A stretch of DNA of 64,000 bases from contig SRSI01000049.1 in the NCBI GenBank assembly GCA_005656395.1, forward strand, positions 310,001-374,000. Reading direction: 5' to 3'. The notes below the pieces were generated by a model. That model had not been told where the DNA came from and made no database searches. It was given only the letters and a program-made list of their open reading frames with translations. This document shows, piece after piece, positions 56,508 to 64,000 of the stretch (its first letter is position 1; the number at the start of each line of letters is the position of its first letter). This DNA is from Strongyloides papillosus. Lineage: Eukaryota; Nematoda; Chromadorea; Rhabditida; Strongyloididae. A program made the position numbers and the translations under genes.

Positions 56508-57641
56508 ATGGATATGCAGAACATCCCAATCAAAGTCATCGTTAGACGAATAGTAAATGTCCAAAACCCATCGGAGGCCTTTGCTTTTGAGGCTGAAAAC
56601 GAAAGGATTGTCTTCATCAATCCTGGCACTTTGATAAGAGATGTCTGCAGGGAGATTATGAGCAAAATTGGACTGGATCACTTGATAAACAATTCTCAAG
56701 GTAAGTTAAAACACTGTTATCTGAAATATAACATTTCTCCAGCCTATATACAGTTCCCCGGTCCAAGATACTTCACTTTTGAATCATTCTTCCCAAATTT
56801 GGATGTTAACATTGGGATTGTTAAAAGTTTGTTTGGGGAGGCTTTAGTTGTCAGAATATCATCTGTCGGGTAGGTTGTCACTTAGCTTTATGTAATACTG
56901 TCTTTTTATTTATAGAGATACCAAAGATTTCAGTGATTTGGATATGAAGAAGTCTGTCTGCACTAATATGCTCCAATTACTTCTTAAGAAGGACCCTTCA
57001 GTGAGACAGTACATTGAAAATCCTCTTGTTCTTGTAAGTTTAATCTTAATCATATATTTTTATTGATATAATTACAGGATATAATTAATAGTCTAAACGC
57101 CACATCGGACATCAAGATTCCATACCAAACCATCTTCAACGTCAATAGAGGACTGGAAGAGGAACTGATTTCAACAAATCTCAATGAAATCAGACCGAAT
57201 TCCTACTTCAAAAACTCCGAGCAACCTCCGACACCATCTTCCTTAACCGGTGACCTGAATCAACAGGAGGGCCTGAAAACTCAGAAACCAAAGGAGGAGC
57301 TACTACCAGATAATGGGTCCTTCATAAAAACAATCCTGCAAAACATCTCTCCCCACCAAGGATTTATGAAAAGTATTCTGACACCTCCTTCAAGACAACA
57401 CTACTACTCCAGGTGCCGTGTCTCATTCGACCCAACCAAGGAAACTCCGATCCTTGAGAAGTGGTACGAGGAAAATAAAACTCCGACATCCTTTCAACTG
57501 CAGCAGTATGCCAACCAGTTGAATGAGATGTCTAATCGTACTCCTAATGCGAGGATAACCAGCCATAATGTCAAGATATGGTTCAAGAATAGGAGAGCTA
57601 AAGAGAATAGAGTCAGTAGACTGCTGGAGAAAAAGAAGTAA
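56508..57641 (+). CDS. CMP plus K50 homeodomain protein, cluster copy 8
   Basis: Exons 56508-56700 (193), 56743-56869 (127), 56916-57033 (118), 57078-57641; 333 residues. CMP: QNIPIKVIVRRIVNVQNP, TLIRDVCREIMSKIGLDHL, LDVNIGIVKSLFG, NMLQLLLKKDP. Linker with TPPS motifs. Homeodomain: SRCRVSFDPTKETPILEKWY, then QLQQYANQLNEMSNRTPN, then VKIWFKNRRAKENRVSR, with Lys50 and Asn51 kept. The recognition helix is identical to that of copy 1 at 37.5 kb over VKIWFKNRRAKENRV although the linkers differ, so these two probably see the same site and may reflect the ancestral gene. Confidence 0.86.
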
Positions 57642-58001
57642 ATAAATAAATTGTATTTTATGTAATTAAAAATTTTTTTGTGTGTATCAGTAACATTTTC
57701 TGGTTCATTTCTTTATATCAAATTGTATATATTGTAAATATCAACTTAAATTTTTTTATACCATTATTGTAAATATTGTAATATATTGTAATAAATTATT
57801 TTATATCGTTTACTATATAGTTTATTATATTAATTGATATACATATATATAAATCTTGATGTGTAAGAATGTATTCTTCTAACGTGTTGAAGTACAACAA
57901 TAACTTCGGTCATGTAAATTGTAAGTTTATAAATAGACAAATATAATAGTGATAGTAATATATACATAAGAACAGTTCGTTATCAATTACACATTTCCCT
58001 A
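57642..58001. other. Convergent 3' flanks
   Basis: Repeated TTGTAAATATTGTAATAAATT-like words serve as 3'-end signals of copy 8; nothing else seen. Confidence 0.4.
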
Positions 58002-58634
58002 TTAAACGGTCTCTGTTGGTTTTTGTGGTGCTGGTGGTTGTTGGGTACCTCTCCTTAACAATGATAATAAAGCCATTTTGGAGAAGTAGTTAGTTATCTC
58101 AGATGTGGTATTCCATCTACATTTGATATATCCATAGGCATTGATAGAGGTCATCACGAATCCCATACCTGCCAATATCATCCATACCCATTTGAAGGTG
58201 AAAAAGTCCACAATAACAAAGAAGCCCCATATAAAAGGTGCCAAAAACAAGACACCCCAAAAGATCTTCCCCTCAATGGGGTCATAAATAGCCATATTCT
58301 CAGCCTGTTCATAAACCCACTTAGTCTTCCCTTCATCATCCGTCTGAGCCCACCAACGAAGGCCAACCAAAAGTCTCCCAGAGATATTTTTAACCACCCA
58401 AAAGTCTATTGTTATCAGGATGAGGAATGTCACCATTTGGATGATGAATCCAGCCTCCAGAAGGTTAGAAAATACGTAAAATAAAATCGGTGATATCCTG
58501 CAGAGGACGTGAGCCAACGACACCCAGGGGTGTTTTAGCTTTTTCCATGACTCTACCAGGGATGTTGTGGATGCGGACATGTTCCCGTAACTTTGACCAC
58601 CAATTGACATGTTCTGATCAAAGGGTGTTGCCAT
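58002..58634 (-). CDS. TVP23: TVP23/FAM18 Golgi membrane protein
   Basis: 210 residues, single exon. After a polar N-terminus come paired membrane spans (HVLCRISPILFYVFSNLLEA, MVTFLILITIDFWVVKNISG), the family signature SGRLLVGLRWWAQTDDEGKT, and a second pair of spans around FWGVLFLAPFIWGFFVIVDF. TVP23 proteins are four-span proteins of late-Golgi vesicles that work with YIP4/YIP5 partners in retrograde traffic. Length and motifs are normal for the family. The C-terminus is Pro/Thr-rich. Confidence 0.95.
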   Translation of the reverse strand: MATPFDQNMSIGGQSYGNMSASTTSLVESWKKLKHPWVSLAHVLCRISPILFYVFSNLLEAGFIIQMVTFLILITIDFWVVKNISGRLLVGLRWWAQTDDEGKTKWVYEQAENMAIYDPIEGKIFWGVLFLAPFIWGFFVIVDFFTFKWVWMILAGMGFVMTSINAYGYIKCRWNTTSEITNYFSKMALLSLLRRGTQQPPAPQKPTETV

Positions 58635-59039
58635 ATTTCCTTATTTTCCGATTTTTAGAAGTACCTAGAAGTAAATAATGAAATAATTCACGAGATATAC
58701 TAGAAGAATAGTTAATTGATTGTTTAAATTTAATATTAAGAGTAATTCACTTAACAAACAACAATGAAAACAAATCAAAACCTTATTAGTAAGTTTAATA
58801 ATTGCAACGTAACGTTTATTTGTCAACTCACATTAGCCGCGTCATAAATAAACATAACTGTTATACACTCTTCTCAGAGTACCAGGCATTATTCCAAAAA
58901 ATGTAAATTAGTTGTTGTAGGAGTTACCCTGAAATTTTAACTTTTATTTTTTAAATATTTTTTGTTGTTTCTACTTGGAAAATAAAGGTTATTTTTTATT
59001 TTAATTATTGTTGTTATTGGTTTCTAATAAGGGAAAGTC
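58635..59039. other. Shared upstream region of TVP23 and NAA10
   Basis: 405 bases between divergent starts, AT-rich, so probably a two-way promoter. No specific element is recognised. Confidence 0.45.
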
Positions 59040-59627
59040 ATGAATATCCGTCAAGCTGAGCCGGAGGATTATATACGTATCCAGAATTGTAATTTGATGT
59101 GCCTACCGGAGAATTACCAGATGAAGTATTATATCTACCATTCTCTATCATGGCCACAGTTATCCTATGTCGCAGAGGACTTAAACGTAATTATAAATAG
59201 TTAATAAGTACAATAATAAAAAATATTTCAGGGTGAAATAGTAGGGTACGTCCTGGCAAAAATGGAAGAAGACCCAGAGGAAGAACCCCATGGTCACATA
59301 ACATCTCTAGCCATAAAACGTTCCTACCGGCGCCTGGGGCTGGCTCAGAAGATGATGAACTTGACGTCGAGAGCGATGATAGAAAATTACAACGCCCGTT
59401 TTGTATCCTTACACGTCCGTATCGGAAACAAGGCAGCACTCCATCTGTATAAAGAAACCCTGAAATTCGAGGTCAGTGAAGTTGAGCCGAAGTATTATGC
59501 TGATGGAGAGGATGCCTACGCTATGAGGAGGGATTTGATATCTTTTGCTGTTGCTAATGAGATAGAACCAGCTAATAAGGATCTGTTTTTCAAGGGGAAG
59601 GAATCGAAAAATGAGAAAAAACATTAA
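59040..59627 (+). CDS. daf-31: N-alpha-acetyltransferase NAA10 (NatA catalytic subunit)
   Basis: Two exons (59040-59186, 59232-59627) around a 45-base intron; 180 residues. The N-terminus [20 protein letters not shown] is the family form, followed by [20 protein letters not shown]; the GNAT acetyl-CoA loop is [13 protein letters not shown], preceded by HITSLAIKR, and the last strand is [20 protein letters not shown]. With NAA15 it acetylates the N-termini of Ser/Ala/Thr-starting proteins on the ribosome. In C. elegans the gene is daf-31, which acts in dauer formation and lifespan. The C-terminal tail after the GNAT fold is short and lysine-rich. A broken copy of its 3' end lies at 59791-59875. 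Confidence 0.95.
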
Positions 59628-60053
59628 ATAAATTTATATACACTATTTATTTTGGTAATTAATTAGTTAGTTATATTATAAAGGTATATATAATAATAAT
59701 TATTTCTTCTTGTTGGTAAGCAGTTGTGAGCCTGAAACTTTGCTTGGAATGTTCCTTGCAACTTCCTCGTTTGTTTAGGGTATTTTTATAAATTCTAATG
59801 AGATATAACCATCTAGTAAAGGCTTGTTTTTCGGGGGGGGGGGGGGGGAAAAGAATCAAAAAATGAGAAAAAGCATTAAATAATTTATATACAACTATTT
59901 ATTTTGATAATTAATTAATTAGTTAGTTATATTATAAAAGTATATATAATAATAATTATTTTTTCTTATTAGCAAATAATTGTGGAGCTGAAACTTTGAC
60001 TTTCCCTGGGATGTTCCTTGCAACTTCCTCGTTTGTTTGGAGTATTTTTATCA
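59553..60053. repeat. Tandem duplication of the NAA10 and NEMF 3' ends
   Basis: Unit 59553-59790 holds the real NAA10 end (+) plus a second copy of the NEMF end (-). Unit 59791-60053 holds a broken copy of the NAA10 end (+) plus the real NEMF end (-). The spare NEMF tail at about 59697-59790 still reads TNEEVARNIPSKVSGSQLL and ends NKKK-stop; the spare NAA10 tail has substitutions and the G16 run. Confidence 0.88.
59833..59848 (+). repeat. Run of 16 G
   Basis: A pure G16 homopolymer replaces the AAGGGGAAGGAAT stretch in the spare NAA10 3' end. In a genome this AT-rich it is exceptional and could form a G-quadruplex or be an expansion-prone or mis-assembled site. Confidence 0.9.
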
Positions 60054-62990
60054 ACTTCTTCTCTGTCGCTGAGGCACTCTTCTCTTTCAAGAATAAATCT
60101 ATTGCTTGTTTCGCTGCTTTACCTCTTTTCCCTGTTCCAGGTGTTAATTTTACACGGTATTTATAGTTGTTTAGAGTTTGATAAGGTGCAACAACGATTA
60201 AGGAGCCGAGGAGTTCATCTTCTGGGAGTGGATTTCCGATTAGCATGTTTATTATTGAGAGGTCATCGTCTTTTTTATCGTCATCCTCGTCGTCTGTATC
60301 ATCCTCCGGTTCTTGAGGCTCCTCTTTTGGTGGTTTTCCGTTATTCTCTACCTTGTCATTCTCTTCTTGTTTCATTTTTTTGATCTCATCCACTGTTACG
60401 ATCTCCTCGCTGTAATCACTATCATTATCCTCATCCTCTTCATCAGTTCCATCAGAATCTGGGTGTCTTTGTAAGGCAACAACTTCTTTGATTATTTCTG
60501 TAGCTTTTTTCTCTAACTTATCCCACTCTTCATCTTCCTTTTTGTTATTCTTACCACCTTTTTTCTTGCCTTTAACAACTTGTTGTTTCTTTTTCTCTTT
60601 CTGAGCCTTCTTAGCTTCTTCCTCCTTCTTTTTCTTCTCCTTTAAATATTTTTCTCTCTCCGTTAACTCCTTTTTCTTAGATTGATTTGTGGGACCAAGT
60701 TGTATAACAACATACTCATTATCATCTTTCTTATCATTTAAATTTATGTTAACTTTAACATCTGGGAACTCCTCGTCTTCCACCGTATTTTCAGGTTCCT
60801 CCTCAATTTCCATAAGATTACTTTTCCTATCGTCCTTATGCCTCTCAATAGATTCCTCATCAATTCTAAATATAACACCAAATCCCATAACAAGTTGTGA
60901 TGTTGGAAGGTAATTCTTTTTACCTCTTATCATAAAAGAACCCGTTGGAAGGTACTCTCCAGTTGGTGCTGTCCTCGATACCTGACTTTGTCGTACCCAC
61001 CAAGCATTAGAGATAACTTTAGCTTCCCAGGCTGCTGAGTAACATATAGCCATCGTCCCGGCTTCATTTAACGTCTTTGGTGGTACATCCTTCCCATTAA
61101 ATGGATTCCTAATAACAACTGAGGAAGCACCATGCAAGTCAGCGTGAACATATATATCACTTGGCCTCAAATACCTCTTAACAATAAGTTCATTCTGTTG
61201 AGCATCTCTACCCCCCACAACGAGGTAATTCTCTGAAGATATAAACCAATAAAACTTCTCGAACCAGTATGATTTTTTACTCCTCAAAACCTCGACATTG
61301 GCTTTGACTTGACTTAGAGTTTGTTGTGCCTTGACATGGGCTGATTTGATGGCTTTTTCAGAGGCTTGGATGGTTTTTGTCTCTTTTGCAGCGGCGAGTT
61401 TTTTGTCAATGTAGTATGCTCTGGCATTTTGGTTGGCTGTTAGATTTACATCGATTGCTATGTTCATTGGTTCGTTGTTTGGATCGAAAGGATCTGGTAG
61501 TCTCATGATTATTTTGTTGTTTTTTAGGTCGAATCCTACGATAGCTTTAGCGACATCATTTCCTTGTTCTTGACCTTGTCTTGTCATCTCTTCGATATCC
61601 TCCCATGACATTTGATTTGCTATTGCTGATTGTACAACGAGAAGTGCTTGGTCAATCAATTCAACATTTACCTCAATCCTCTCTGCTTTCTCCTTCTTAG
61701 TTGCCTGTGACATCACAAGATTCTTTAACCGCTCCTCGTGGTCCTTCTTTACATTCTCCACTTTCCTCAAAGCATCTCTTTCCATTTGTAAGGCTCTTTT
61801 TTCACTCTTTTGTGTGTCTAATTTTGAATAGAACTCATCGACAGCCTCACTGAATTCACCATACTCCTTTATCAACACTTTACTGTTTTCACCTGTGAAT
61901 TGTGCAAATTTCATTGGATGGTATTCAATGAATTTCTCCATATCGCTGCCATCGATTTTTTGGACGTTTTGATATGTTATGTAACCTTTTGAGGGGGTAT
62001 CCTTGATATGATCGAATTCTTTTAAAGCCACCATAATAGCATTATGTATCTTGTTTGCTTCTTCCTCAGTTGGTTGGACGTGAACACCAACTTGAGAATT
62101 TGGGGGATACCCTTGTAGGATTAAGGAATGATCAATTAAAGCAGGTCCGAAATTAGTTAGGGGTGATAATATCCTCTTTGCTTGTTGACCTTTCTTTGCT
62201 TTTGACAAAGCCTCAAGTATATCTTTGACATCTGGGATCCTTTTATCATACTGAGCAAGTTCCAAAGGGTACCTTTCTCTAACAGTAAATCTAACATCGT
62301 GGTCTTTATCTGTTCTTGGTCTAAGGATATTTAATATTGTGTAATTGTGATCGGTTAGGAGCACATTACCCCTATCATACAATTCGATTATGACATGACA
62401 GGCACGATCTTCATCACCGAATCGCAAATCAACAACCCTGTCCATGCCTATCTGCCTAACATCCTCCAATCTTTTTTGCCTGATGTGTTTACGGAACTTC
62501 ATTGAGAATGACGATGGAAACATCTGTTTAGGCCAGTCGTATATTGTTTTGTGGATACGAATACCGCTTTCGAATAGAATAACAGCTTTACCGTCAGGTT
62601 TGTGAAGCTTGATTAGGTATGTCTTTGAATCGATGTCATAAACATTCACAACACGCATGCCTTTTAGTGTCTTTAGGTCATGAATTATAGCAAGAATATC
62701 CAAAGATGAGAATCTGTTTTTTACACCAGTCTAAAGTTAAGAATGATATTTCATGAGTTAAATAAAAAAAAACTTACAATATTAACTTGTATATCCTTAG
62801 GTTTAACATCCTCCTCCTCATTTTTAGGTTCCACACTAACGATAGGTGCATTAGCCTTCTCCTGTGCCAACATCTTCTGGAGGCGAACCAATTTAGATCT
62901 AAGCATCCCGAGATGGTTCTCGGTGGCTTTGTTCTTTTGTGTTCGCGAGATCTCCTTCTCGATTTCTTTTATTTTTTCCTCAATACCCAT
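59956..62990 (-). CDS. NEMF: NEMF/Rqc2 ribosome quality control factor with DRG2-like N-terminal exon
   Basis: Exon 1 (62778-62990, 71 codons) and exon 2 (59956-62730) join in phase 0 over a 47-base GT-AG intron; 995 residues. Exon 1 is the N-terminal helix-turn-helix of DRG2 (MGIEEKIKEIEKEISRTQ, NKATENHLGMLRSKL) followed by an acidic linker. Exon 2 is complete NEMF from VKNRFSSLDIL: NFACT-N with IELYDRGNVLLTD (the Asp-Arg needed for CAT tailing), a coiled coil, NFACT-R (YWFEKFYWFISSENYLVVGG, HADLHGASSVVIRNP), a lysine/acidic region and NFACT-C. NEMF binds stalled 60S subunits, recruits listerin and adds C-terminal Ala/Thr tails. The usual start Met of NEMF is Val (GTA), so exon 1 must supply the start. 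The DRG GTPase domain is absent from the window. Confidence 0.9.
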
Positions 62991-64000
62991 AGTTGTAGAC
63001 TAGAAATAAATATAAAATTATTGAATCGAAATGGTGTTTATTAAAATATGGTTGTGTTTATAGATTAACAAAAAATTTCGAAATATTTCACGGTGCATTA
63101 TAAAATACGTGTTATGGGGTGTGTCATATTAGTAATTGTTGAAATAAAAAGAAATATTGTAGTTATCTTAGAAATTTTTCATATTACCTACTTCTAGTCG
63201 ATTGGTATTTTTTTTAATCGCTTTTTTTCTTTAAAATATTAATCATCAAAGTTGTAAAATACTTTGGAATGTTAAATTTATCATTACGTCATATTTTAGA
63301 GACAGTTGTATGTTAAAAATAAAGTTCATAAATTATCAAGAATAGGTTGGTAAAATTAATAAGAATTCAGTAAAAAGTTATCAACATAAAAGTACATATC
63401 GGTGGCCTAAAGGAAAGTAACAAAACAATTGTTATCATAAAAATTAAGTGGTTATCAATAAAAATAAATATTTAGGTTATAAAATAGATATCCAGCAATG
63501 TTAACAGCAATTATTTGAAATAAAAAAGCTTTTTTTGCAAAAACGACAGAACAAAAAACAGCCAACTGATAACAACTTACAGGGTGACGCGGTAAAATTT
63601 TCTCATGGTAAAATATGTACATTCATTTATCATATAGAAGGAGAACAAAGTGGTTTCTCAAGATCGCTCCATCAAAACATAATTGTGTTAACATTTCCCC
63701 AGAAATGTGAAAATTGAAACCTTATTTTAGTGGGATTTTGTCTATATTTTAAATAATTACTGGTACAAATAATTAAAATTAAACATAAATCACTTTTATT
63801 TTAGTAATCAAAAATTCAATCAACATAAAAAAATTTCAAATCCTTGAAATGATAAGGTATTCTGTATGGAAGATGAATGTACATAAGTTACCACTAGGCA
63901 CATTTTGACAGTCACCTAGTAGTGTTCCTATATGGAAAATGATTGTAGTTGGATGGTGATGAGAAGAAATTAGAAATTCACCATTGAATTTATGAAAACA
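62991..64000. other. Right-edge intergenic region
   Basis: AT-rich upstream flank of NEMF. No DRG2 GTPase-domain exon or other gene is seen to the edge. Confidence 0.5.

Overview
The window is a gene-sparse, very AT-rich nematode chromosome segment. The evidence is short introns (36-57 bases) with gta...tttcag signals, T-rich AG acceptors just upstream of many start codons (typical of trans-spliced 5' ends), and clear nematode-type orthologues: mog-4/DHX16, a ceh-18-type POU factor, a Shaw potassium channel, NAA10/daf-31, NEMF, TVP23 and GET4. The base composition and tiny introns suggest a clade IV worm of the Strongyloides/Parastrongyloides/Rhabditophanes kind; that placement is inference.

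Layout. 1-5.5 kb: a secreted, threonine-rich protein of tandem VWA-like domains (minus strand, running off the left edge), with a 1,260-base internal tandem duplication. 6.7-9 kb: a decayed gene, 1-Cys peroxiredoxin, and a decayed homeobox-family copy. 11-13 kb: a type I membrane protein whose frame is broken once. 14.2-15.2 kb: a carbohydrate sulfotransferase. 15.7-17.8 kb: a graveyard with a GUF1/LepA fragment, a truncated second peroxiredoxin and a second decayed homeobox copy. 18.3-36.2 kb: conserved genes (GET4, Shaw channel behind a 3.5-kb first intron, PiT phosphate transporter, POU factor, mog-4).

37.5-57.6 kb: the most unusual part. Eight same-strand genes share one architecture: three small exons coding a SATB/DVE-type COMPASS (CMP, ubiquitin-like plus CUT-like) domain and a fourth exon coding a variable linker and an atypical homeodomain. 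With the two minus-strand relics at 8-9 kb and 16.7-17.8 kb, ten copies are visible, and exon 2 is exactly 127 bases in all ten. Only four keep the invariant Asn51 of the homeodomain recognition helix; in the others it is replaced by Lys, His, Asp or Arg. This looks like a lineage-specific expansion of a dve-1/SATB-like regulator in which several members may have become DNA-binding-deficient partners that could still oligomerise through the CMP domain. Embedded in the cluster are a tandem pair (one intact, one dead) of an acidic protein with faint chromodomain-like and chromoshadow-like ends, and a chimeric pseudogene.

58-63 kb: TVP23, NAA10 and NEMF. NEMF appears to be fused in frame, by a canonical 47-base intron, to an upstream exon coding the N-terminal helix-turn-helix of DRG2. 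The normal NEMF start Met is Val here, so the fusion looks obligatory. Both partners are ribosome-associated, which makes a DRG-NEMF chimera biologically plausible for ribosome quality control. The 3' ends of NAA10 and NEMF are tandemly duplicated with a G16 run between them.
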